A stretch of 64,000 bases of DNA from a virus: positions 1-64,000 of IMG/VR virus record IMGVR_UViG_3300043466_001905. One strand, written 5' to 3'. Under the pieces are notes generated by a model. It searched no databases, had not been told where the DNA came from, and saw nothing but the letters and a program-made list of their open reading frames with translations. Below are positions 59,064-64,000 of this stretch, piece after piece (within the stretch, counting starts at the first letter, position 1; the number at the start of each line of letters is the position of its first letter). The position numbers and the translations under genes are program-made.

Positions 59064-59404
59064 TCAAAATAAACTCTATCACCTTCTTTAATGTCGTACT
59101 TATTACAAGTACCACCATCAACTTCTAACACCAAGTCGCCTTCGCCTTCATATCTCTCACATTCCTCAGTATTACAAGGAGAACAGTTGTGATGAATATT
59201 TAGGACTTTATTGTTTCTAATAAAAATAATATCTAAAGGTATAATACAATTTTTCATCCAAAAAGAATGAGGTTCATCTTTCATAAAAAATAACATACCA
59301 TCAAATTTGTCGTTAAATTTTTTGAACATCATTCCCTCTGTAATGTCTTTTTTTGTTATTACACATTTTACATTGAATAAATTGTTATTTATTATTATTT
59401 CCAT
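59060..59404 (-). CDS. DUF192 protein, 114 aa
   Basis: I start at 59404 (MEIIINNNLFNVKCVITKKD). A frame reaching 59473 would overlap the divergent Nudix gene, and the TATTTATA motif lies 5 nt before this ATG. The DUF192 signature is present: MFKKFNDKFDGMLFFM, HSFWMKNCIIPLDIIFIRNN, then a variable Cys-containing insert and VLEVDGGTCNKYDIKEGDRV. DUF192 proteins are small, conserved, and of uncertain function; this one has no signal peptide. Its end overlaps the DHH gene by 4 bases, convergent. Confidence 0.8.
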   Translation of the reverse strand: MEIIINNNLFNVKCVITKKDITEGMMFKKFNDKFDGMLFFMKDEPHSFWMKNCIIPLDIIFIRNNKVLNIHHNCSPCNTEECERYEGEGDLVLEVDGGTCNKYDIKEGDRVYFD

Positions 59405-59409
59405 ATATG

Positions 59410-59417
59410 TATAAATA
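59410..59417 (-). promoter_or_regulatory. TATTTATA motif, putative phage promoter (minus)
   Basis: Minus-strand TATTTATA ending 5 nt before ATG 59404, squeezed into a 22-nt divergent gap with the Nudix gene. Confidence 0.5.
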
Positions 59418-59426
59418 TAGATAAGG

Positions 59427-59849
59427 ATGGAAAAACCAGAAAGATATTCGGGAGTGTTAGTTAAATGTAACAATAAGGTATTGTTATGTAAAAGAAGTCC
59501 CTATCAATCATTACCTGGTGTGTGGTCAATTCCTGCGGGTAGTGTGGAAAAGGGTGAAACACCAAGAGAGGCTGCAGTTAGAGAGTTTTTTGAAGAAACA
59601 AACATTGTAATTGAGGATGAGGAAGATTTGAAATTAATTGGTACCGCAAATAGATATGCTAGAGACAACAAATATTTAAAAGGTATCTTATATGTATATT
59701 TGATTGAGACTGATGAAGAAATTTATCCCGATCTTGAAAACGCTAATGATGGGGGTGAACACACTGAATGTGGTTATTTTTCATTAAAAGAGTTACCTAT
59801 TGAGGATTACAAAGACGGTTTATTTAAAATTATTATGAAAATTTTATAA
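59427..59849 (+). CDS. Nudix hydrolase, 140 aa
   Basis: Nudix box G38-x5-E44-x7-R52-E53-F-x-E56-E57 (GSVEKGETPREAAVREFFEE) is complete except that the usual final Gly is Asn59. Hydrolyses nucleoside diphosphates linked to another moiety; phage homologues often act on oxidised nucleotides or NAD-like caps. Full-length family member. Divergent from the DUF192 gene with a 22-nt gap, preceded by AAGG. No further specificity can be read. Confidence 0.88.
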   Translation: MEKPERYSGVLVKCNNKVLLCKRSPYQSLPGVWSIPAGSVEKGETPREAAVREFFEETNIVIEDEEDLKLIGTANRYARDNKYLKGILYVYLIETDEEIYPDLENANDGGEHTECGYFSLKELPIEDYKDGLFKIIMKIL

Positions 59850-59878
59850 AAACATTGGTTTTTTCATAAACATTTGCA

Positions 59879-59886
59879 TATTTATA
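59879..59886 (+). promoter_or_regulatory. TATTTATA motif before an RNA-like segment
   Basis: Exact TATTTATA with no ORF after it; the next 95 nt end in a strong terminator, so it may drive a short RNA. Confidence 0.4.
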
Positions 59887-59889
59887 CAT

Positions 59890-59981
59890 ACAACAACAAA
59901 ATCCCTTTCTTACTTATTGTTGGTAAAAAAAACAAAAATCCCGAATAATTCGTAGTTGAATTCTTTTTGGGATTTTTTTTT
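59890..59981 (+). ncRNA. Candidate short RNA, about 90 nt
   Basis: Between the Nudix gene and 60010 there is no ORF. The segment has a TATTTATA motif at its left end, a possible hairpin CAACAA/TTGTTG, and a strong terminator at its right end. It could alternatively be the 3' untranslated region of the Nudix gene, so confidence is low. Ends are estimates. Confidence 0.3.
59934..59981 (+). terminator. Intrinsic terminator
   Basis: AAAAATCCC (59934-59942) pairs with GGGATTTTT (59969-59977), with an inner AATTC/GAATT helix; followed by T-run. Confidence 0.75.
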
Positions 59982-59986
59982 GTCCA

Positions 59987-59994
59987 TATTTATA
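59987..59994 (+). promoter_or_regulatory. TATTTATA motif, putative phage promoter
   Basis: Exact TATTTATA, 15 nt before ATG 60010, right after the terminator. Confidence 0.55.
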
Positions 59995-60009
59995 CTATAA
60001 TTAAGTATT

Positions 60010-60438
60010 ATGGTTAATTTATCAAAATTCAGAATTTTAAAATATACCTACAATGTCTCTAATAAAGATTTAGATGTATTTTTGTGGGATAAAATGAGCC
60101 CAAGTGAACTAAAATGGGCAACGAAGTTAACAATGGACGGTGTTAATGATACTGGTGAGGATGATGGCAAATCTTGGGACATCATTTTGGTGGAACCAAA
60201 AATGGTGACAATGGTTGATGAAGTTTTAAATAAATATGAACTTAAATTTGATGTTGAAGATTTAACTCAAAATTTAAAATATGGTGTTAAATTTTTTTCT
60301 GATGAATTTATGAGAAAATTGGATTCGTTTTTAGATAACGAATTGGATGTTGATGGTATTTTGGATAGAATGTTAGATGAGGGTGTTGATAGTTTAACAT
60401 CACTTGAAAAATATTATTTGGATAAAAATTTTAGATAA
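60010..60438 (+). CDS. Hypothetical protein with DUF6576-like tail, 142 aa
   Basis: Starts MVNLSKFRILKYTYNVSNKD; unrecognised body (SWDIILVEPKMVTMVDEVLN), then a C-terminus DVDGILDRMLDEGVDSLTSL, EKYYLDKNFR. The tail has the same pattern as the end of the 182-aa protein at 26304 (LDKILDKGINSLTDIERKKL). It lies six bases before the HAD gene. Function unknown. Confidence 0.6.
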   Translation: MVNLSKFRILKYTYNVSNKDLDVFLWDKMSPSELKWATKLTMDGVNDTGEDDGKSWDIILVEPKMVTMVDEVLNKYELKFDVEDLTQNLKYGVKFFSDEFMRKLDSFLDNELDVDGILDRMLDEGVDSLTSLEKYYLDKNFR

Positions 60439-60444
60439 TTAAAA

Positions 60445-61074
60445 ATGAAAGGAATAATAAAATATTTTAAAAGTAATCCTGAAACTGTAAACAGTCTTGA
60501 GGGATGGGCAATCACCTCAATTGAGGGTAAACCATTTATCACGTATAGACTCATTGAAGAATCTGAGATAATTGTTAACGAAAAATCAAAACAAGGTATT
60601 ATAAAATCAGGTGATGATGTTGAGTTTGAATTGTTTAACGATTGTTATATAAATGAAGATAATATCGCGATACACGCAACTAAGGCAAAAATAATATTTG
60701 AAAAAGAAAAAAAACAAAAATCGTTTTTAATTGACATTGATGGGACAATATGTGATGATATTAGAAATGAAGATTCTCATTTATATCCTGATGCGAACGT
60801 TTTCCCAAAGGCGTTAGAAATCATTAATAAATGGTATAACGAAGGAAATATTATCACGTTTTTTACGGCAAGAGAATCAAAAGACAGAGACGTAACCCTC
60901 CAATGGTTAGATAAGAATGGATTTAAGTATCACGGACTTGTTATGGATAAACCAAGAATTAAGGAACAACAGGAATATGTTTGGATTGATAATAAAAAAG
61001 TAAGGGCGATAACTTATTTAGGGACGTGGTCTGAATTAAAAGAAGTTGATGCTAAGATAGAAACATTTGGATAA
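60445..61074 (+). CDS. HAD-family phosphatase, 209 aa
   Basis: An N-terminal domain of unknown role (about 90 aa, GWAITSIEGKPFITYRLIEE) is followed by a haloacid-dehalogenase core: LIDIDGTICDD (nucleophile Asp, residues about 94-103), FFTARESKDRDVTLQWLDKN (motif II region, Thr-Ala-Arg), and a conserved VMDKPRIKEQ plus YVWIDNKKVRAIT. The core resembles 3'-phosphatase or nucleotidase-like HADs of phages. Substrate unknown. Co-transcribed with the 142-aa gene. Confidence 0.78.
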   Translation: MKGIIKYFKSNPETVNSLEGWAITSIEGKPFITYRLIEESEIIVNEKSKQGIIKSGDDVEFELFNDCYINEDNIAIHATKAKIIFEKEKKQKSFLIDIDGTICDDIRNEDSHLYPDANVFPKALEIINKWYNEGNIITFFTARESKDRDVTLQWLDKNGFKYHGLVMDKPRIKEQQEYVWIDNKKVRAITYLGTWSELKEVDAKIETFG

Positions 61075-61089
61075 TTCAAAAAAAATATT

Positions 61090-61097
61090 TACATTTG
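61090..61097 (+). promoter_or_regulatory. Bacteroidetes-type -7 box (TACATTTG)
   Basis: TACATTTG ends 4 nt before ATG 61102, which would give a nearly leaderless mRNA. Confidence 0.55.
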
Positions 61098-61101
61098 TGG
61101 T

Positions 61102-61377
61102 ATGAATAAGACAGGATTTACAATAAAGGTTATGAGTGAGAAGTTTGGAACTCTCCTCAACGAGGTGTTTGTTGATGAAACACAGTTCAAAATTTTTCTT
61201 CAATTGGTTCACGGATGTTTGGAACTCGGAAACGACTTACGTTTTTATAACGGACAAACATTTTTGGTAAGTATTCCATACAAATACTTATCCGATTCAA
61301 TTATCGTGACTGGTACTGAAGAGATTAATATGATGGAACAAGTGAGAAGTAAGATTGAGGCTCTAATAACGAAGTAA
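61102..61377 (+). CDS. Hypothetical protein, 91 aa
   Basis: Starts MNKTGFTIKVMSEKFGTLLN, with segments KIFLQLVHGCLELGNDLRFY and SDSIIVTGTEEINMMEQVRS. Compact alpha/beta; unrecognised. Preceded by a host-type box a few bases before the ATG and followed two bases later by the lipoprotein gene. Confidence 0.6.
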   Translation: MNKTGFTIKVMSEKFGTLLNEVFVDETQFKIFLQLVHGCLELGNDLRFYNGQTFLVSIPYKYLSDSIIVTGTEEINMMEQVRSKIEALITK

Positions 61378-61379
61378 TT

Positions 61380-61829
61380 ATGAAAAGAGTATTTTTATTT
61401 ATCACATTAAGTTTGGGAATTTTATCTTGTGAGAAAGAAAACATCCAACCAAATGAACCACCACTTCCACCACAACCTATCATAACAGACTCAACAGGAA
61501 TTGATTCTACTGTTAATATTGTTGGACAAACTTGGGTTATCACAGGATACCGAGTTGGTGAAATTGGAAGTATTATTACCACAAATGATACAGTACAGTT
61601 CAATACGATAAATCAATACTCATTTAATAACTACCCCTCAACATATTCATTTTATACAACAGCTTCGGCATATAATTTAACAATGAATAATACAACTTGG
61701 GGTAATTTAAGTGGAACGGTTTATGAAAATAATATAACAACAGGGGTTATCCAAGGACTTAAGTTCACTGATATAACAGTAGGTTCAGGTAATCAAACCA
61801 ATTATTATCTGTGGATATATAGAATATAA
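61380..61829 (+). CDS. Lipoprotein, 149 aa
   Basis: Type II signal peptide MKRVFLFITLSLGILSC with the lipobox Cys at 17, followed by EKEN. Acidic residues just after the Cys resemble the Bacteroidetes lipoprotein export signal that directs lipoproteins to the outer face. The mature part is beta-rich, Asn/Thr-rich (FNTINQYSFNNYPSTYSFYT, YLWIYRI). It could be a surface-exposed phage lipoprotein, for example for superinfection exclusion, but this is inference. Confidence 0.72.
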   Translation: MKRVFLFITLSLGILSCEKENIQPNEPPLPPQPIITDSTGIDSTVNIVGQTWVITGYRVGEIGSIITTNDTVQFNTINQYSFNNYPSTYSFYTTASAYNLTMNNTTWGNLSGTVYENNITTGVIQGLKFTDITVGSGNQTNYYLWIYRI

Positions 61830-61887
61830 GTTTCTTTGTTAATCTTTAAAACAAAGTGGTGGCAGTTTCATTCCAGTGAATGATCCC

Positions 61888-61919
61888 AAAAAAAGGAATC
61901 AGAGATGGTTCCTTTTTTT
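61888..61919 (+). terminator. Intrinsic terminator
   Basis: AAAAAAAGGAATCA pairs with TGGTTCCTTTTTTT around GAGA, one U-G pair. Almost identical in sequence to the terminator at 62690. Confidence 0.85.
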
Positions 61920-61930
61920 ATATTGTGGGA

Positions 61931-61938
61931 TATTTATA
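61931..61938 (+). promoter_or_regulatory. TATTTATA motif, putative phage promoter
   Basis: Exact TATTTATA, 13 nt before ATG 61952. Confidence 0.55.
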
Positions 61939-61951
61939 TTAAAAGTTAAAA

Positions 61952-62686
61952 ATGGGAAAAAGATTTATAATCACGGAAGAAGAGAAAAGTAATATCTTGG
62001 GTTTATATGGTAGAAATGAAACTCTTTTAAATGAGGAGGATGGAACGTATACTTTGAAAAATAAAACAAACTTAATAAGAACAAGTTTAGGGGGTGCTGG
62101 TACTTTACCATATCGTATAACGTTAAAACAAGGTGCGATTATAAGAAAAAGTGGGTCAAATATTATTATACCTAAAGAATCAATATATTATTACGACGAA
62201 GATACTAAAAAAAGTGATGGAAAATTTTACGTAGATGGTAAGTTGGCGTGTAAGGGATCTGAATCAATAAATTTTGGTGAAAATGCTTCATATAAATACG
62301 AAACAAATATTCCGGGCACATATGATACTTTTGCCGAAACATTACGAAATAAGTTGTGTAAAAAATCAGTAAGTAAAACACCCGAAACAACAAAATCACC
62401 GGTAAAAATAAAGTTACCCGATTTAACAGAAAAAAACTTTTGTAATTTATCGGGCGATAAAGTTTGGGAATATGCAAAACTTGATGACGGGACTTGGTAC
62501 ACAAGAAAAAAAGGACAAGAAGAATGGACAAAATTGGAATTACCTAAATTCCAAAAGGCTGTTGATCTTTTAAATAAAGATGGAAAATGTGGAAGTTTGG
62601 AAACAGTTGTAATAGGTACCTTACCTCTTAAACCTATAGAACCTTTACCTATTAATACCCCAACCGATATAATCAAACCTGAATAA
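61952..62686 (+). CDS. ITE-leader protein, 244 aa
   Basis: Begins MGKRFIITEEEKSNILGLYG, a variant of the leader (IITEEE, ILGLYG) typical of proteins in this phage group. A folded domain follows (LGGAGTLPYRITLKQGAIIR, DGKFYVDGKLACKGSESINF), then a Pro/Thr linker, a second small domain (KVWEYAKLDDGTWYTRKKGQ) and a Pro-rich tail. It is flanked by near-identical terminators. Function unknown. Confidence 0.65.
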   Translation: MGKRFIITEEEKSNILGLYGRNETLLNEEDGTYTLKNKTNLIRTSLGGAGTLPYRITLKQGAIIRKSGSNIIIPKESIYYYDEDTKKSDGKFYVDGKLACKGSESINFGENASYKYETNIPGTYDTFAETLRNKLCKKSVSKTPETTKSPVKIKLPDLTEKNFCNLSGDKVWEYAKLDDGTWYTRKKGQEEWTKLELPKFQKAVDLLNKDGKCGSLETVVIGTLPLKPIEPLPINTPTDIIKPE

Positions 62687-62689
62687 TAG

Positions 62690-62718
62690 AAAAGGAATCA
62701 GAAATGGTTCCTTTTTTT
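62690..62718 (+). terminator. Intrinsic terminator
   Basis: AAAAGGAATCA pairs with TGGTTCCTTTT, loop GAAA, then T-run; differs from the terminator at 61888 mainly in the loop. Confidence 0.85.
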
Positions 62719-62739
62719 GTTTAATTAATAATAATTTCA

Positions 62740-62747
62740 TATATTTG
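62740..62747 (+). promoter_or_regulatory. Bacteroidetes-type -7 box (TATATTTG)
   Basis: TATATTTG ends 4 nt before ATG 62752, giving a nearly leaderless mRNA for the kinase. Confidence 0.55.
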
Positions 62748-62751
62748 TAAT

Positions 62752-63141
62752 ATGGAAAAAATGTTATATTTGGTAAGAGGGTTACCATCTAGTGGTAAAA
62801 CAACACTTGCAAGACAACTAACTTCAAATGTGTTTGAAGCTGATTACTACTTTTATGATAATGATGGAAACTATAATTTTATTCCATCTAAAATAAAAGA
62901 AGCACATAAAGAGTGTCAAGAATTTGTTGGATATGCAATGGAGTCAAGTATTTCAAAAATTGCAGTATCAAACACATTCACACAAGAGTGGGAAATGGAA
63001 CCATATTTTGAAATGGCAAAAAAACACGGTTATTATGTAACTTGTATTGTGGTTGAAAACAGACACGGAAACAAAAACAAACACGGAGTTCCCGAAGATA
63101 AAGTAGAACAAATGAAAAATCGTTTTGAGTTAAAATTATGA
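62752..63141 (+). CDS. P-loop kinase (polynucleotide kinase-like), 129 aa
   Basis: Walker A GLPSSGKTTLA (residues 10-20), DYYFYDNDGNYNF with an acidic cluster near 31-43, and a lid HGVPEDKVEQMKNRFE at about 110-125. This matches the short P-loop kinases related to T4 Pnk or the NEDD4-binding-protein-2 kinase group. Substrate could be the 5' end of nucleic acid or a small molecule. It overlaps the metallophosphoesterase by 4 bases (ATGA), as in end-repair gene pairs. Confidence 0.78.
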   Translation: MEKMLYLVRGLPSSGKTTLARQLTSNVFEADYYFYDNDGNYNFIPSKIKEAHKECQEFVGYAMESSISKIAVSNTFTQEWEMEPYFEMAKKHGYYVTCIVVENRHGNKNKHGVPEDKVEQMKNRFELKL

Positions 63142-63791
63142 AATTTGATAAAATATTAACAACAGGAAATGTATTCTTTACATCAGATACGCATTACTCC
63201 CACAAAAATATATGTCGTGGAGTAACTGATTGGCGAACACAAGATGGGGAAGTACCTGTACACTCAACTAGGGACTTTAATACCATTGAACTAATGAACA
63301 ACTCACTTGTTGATAATATCAATAGTGTCGTTGGACAAGATGATACTTTGATTCATTTAGGTGATTTTTCTTTTGGTGGGTTTGATAACATTAAAAACTT
63401 TCTTGACAGGTTGGTTTGTAAAAACATTCATCTTGTATTGGGTAATCACGACACACACATCAAATACGACAGAGATGGAATACAAGATAGGTTCTTGAGT
63501 GTTCAGCAATACTTGGAAGTGAAAATAAATGACTATTACTTTGTTTTAAGTCACTACCCACTCCAAAGCTGGCACGGATTAAACAAAGGTGTAATACATC
63601 TCCACGGACACGTACACCTCCCAAAAAACCTAAAATTTGGTAATGGGAAAAAAATGGATGTTGGTGTTGATGGAAACGACTTAAATCCCTATTTAATTGA
63701 TGATATCATCAAAATAATGAACAAAAGGGACATCGCATCTGATATGATTAAGGATCATCACTTGGATGGTTTGATAGGAGTTGTGGGGTAA
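63138..63791 (+). CDS. Calcineurin-like phosphoesterase, 217 aa
   Basis: Metal motifs in order: FTSDTHYSHKN (Asp, His; about residue 14-24), HLGDFSFGGFDN (GD), LGNHD (about 101), LSHYPLQSW and HLHGHVHLP. This is a complete small calcineurin-fold phosphoesterase. ATGA-coupled to the kinase gene upstream, so the two probably act as a kinase/phosphatase pair in nucleic-acid end repair, which is inferred. A weak hairpin with no good T-run (63780-63801) follows. Confidence 0.85.
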   Translation: MKFDKILTTGNVFFTSDTHYSHKNICRGVTDWRTQDGEVPVHSTRDFNTIELMNNSLVDNINSVVGQDDTLIHLGDFSFGGFDNIKNFLDRLVCKNIHLVLGNHDTHIKYDRDGIQDRFLSVQQYLEVKINDYYFVLSHYPLQSWHGLNKGVIHLHGHVHLPKNLKFGNGKKMDVGVDGNDLNPYLIDDIIKIMNKRDIASDMIKDHHLDGLIGVVG

Positions 63792-63808
63792 AATCCACAA
63801 CTTCCTTA

Positions 63809-63816
63809 TATTTATC
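63809..63816 (+). promoter_or_regulatory. TATTTATC motif, putative phage promoter
   Basis: TATTTATC ending 3 nt before ATG 63820, next to a GTTGTGG/CCACAAC hairpin. Confidence 0.45.
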
Positions 63817-63819
63817 ATT

Positions 63820-64000
63820 ATGGTAAAAATCATTTTAACAGAAAAACAATTAGGTTTGATAACCAAACAAATCATTTCTGAAAGACTGGGTGTTCCTGAA
63901 TCAATTCTTGAAAGTGCCCAAACTCTTTATGATATAATCACTGATTACCTTAAAAGATTAGACACAAAAGAAGAGGGTTATACCCTTATGAAAGATGTTG
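63820..64000 (+). CDS. ITE-leader protein, 3' end outside window
   Basis: Frame MVKIILTEKQLGLITKQIIS, then ERLGVPESILESAQTLYDII, open to the end of the window (60 codons seen). It is another member of the leader family (ILTEKQ followed by an amphipathic helix). The rest of the gene lies outside, so no function can be given. Confidence 0.6.
   Translation, partial: MVKIILTEKQLGLITKQIISERLGVPESILESAQTLYDIITDYLKRLDTKEEGYTLMKDV

Noticed and set aside
1-64000. Integrase, attachment sites or replication origin
   Set aside because: No integrase gene, att-like direct repeats or iteron arrays were seen; a lytic lifestyle is more likely but cannot be proven from this window.

Overview
The window is an AT-rich stretch of a large, tailed, probably T4-like (contractile-tail) bacteriophage that infects a member of the Bacteroidetes. 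Evidence for a phage: a baseplate/tail-fibre block at the left end, a T4-style primase, a gp47/gp46-like recombination nuclease pair, endolysin-like enzymes, several homing endonucleases and dense, mostly co-oriented genes joined by TAATG or ATGA overlaps. Evidence for a Bacteroidetes host: promoters with the TAnnTTTG -7 box typical of that phylum, weak or absent Shine-Dalgarno sequences, SprB-type repeats in fibre proteins, a lipoprotein with an acidic Bacteroidetes-like signal after the lipobox, and C-terminal tails of the kind seen in Bacteroidetes proteins. No tRNA, rRNA, CRISPR array or integrase was seen. No stretch above 300 bases lacks a gene.

Layout. 1-15.6 kb: tail and adhesin module (tail protein I-like baseplate protein, SprB-repeat proteins, two paralogous YadA-head-like fibres, a DAFGRLR-type structural protein, PT-rich fibre proteins). 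15.6-18.2 kb: RuvC-like nuclease facing two minus-strand fibre-related genes. 18.2-27.7 kb: replication, recombination and transcription (primase, PD-(D/E)XK nuclease, gp47- and gp46-like subunits, DNA methyltransferase, sigma-70 factor). 27.7-37.2 kb: membrane protein, amidase, a DUF5661 protein, an EF-hand/zinc-ribbon protein, an Hc1 histone-like protein, a DnaJ chaperone and small unknowns. 37.2-43.3 kb: a putative small RNA, an RHH protein plus LAGLIDADG endonuclease beside a Dam-like methylase, an LRR protein, a DUF932 protein of foreign codon usage, thioredoxin and glutaredoxin. 43.3-50.7 kb: proteins of unknown function, a type II glutamine synthetase and a methyltransferase-DUF3310 fusion. 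50.7-55.7 kb: a second LAGLIDADG endonuclease beside a second methylase, then a tandem set of proteins sharing an (I/L)ITE(N/S/T)Q N-terminus. 55.7-64 kb: lytic transglycosylase, HNH endonuclease, an interrupted DHH phosphoesterase, DUF192, Nudix, HAD, kinase and phosphoesterase genes.

Two promoter classes can be read from the sequence. A few genes (26304, 35660, 41566, 45411, 56604 minus, 61102, 62752 and the small RNA) have host-type TAnnTTTG boxes. At least 23 sites carry TATTTAT(A/T/C) shortly before a start codon, or before an RNA-like segment, on whichever strand the gene lies. This second class looks like a phage-specific promoter, and often sits only 3-6 nt from the ATG.

The most unusual feature is the DHH phosphoesterase gene at 57636-59063. 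Its signature HQDLDG motif is interrupted by an in-frame TGA placed between two identical CTT codons, directly after a strong RNA structure and directly downstream of an HNH endonuclease. A six-nucleotide ribosomal hop from CTT to CTT would restore the motif exactly. This recalls the phage T4 gene 60/mobA mobile bypass cassette. Second are a candidate small RNA (37243-37385, minus) with anti-Shine-Dalgarno-like CCTCCT loops, and a family of proteins sharing a short N-terminal leader.
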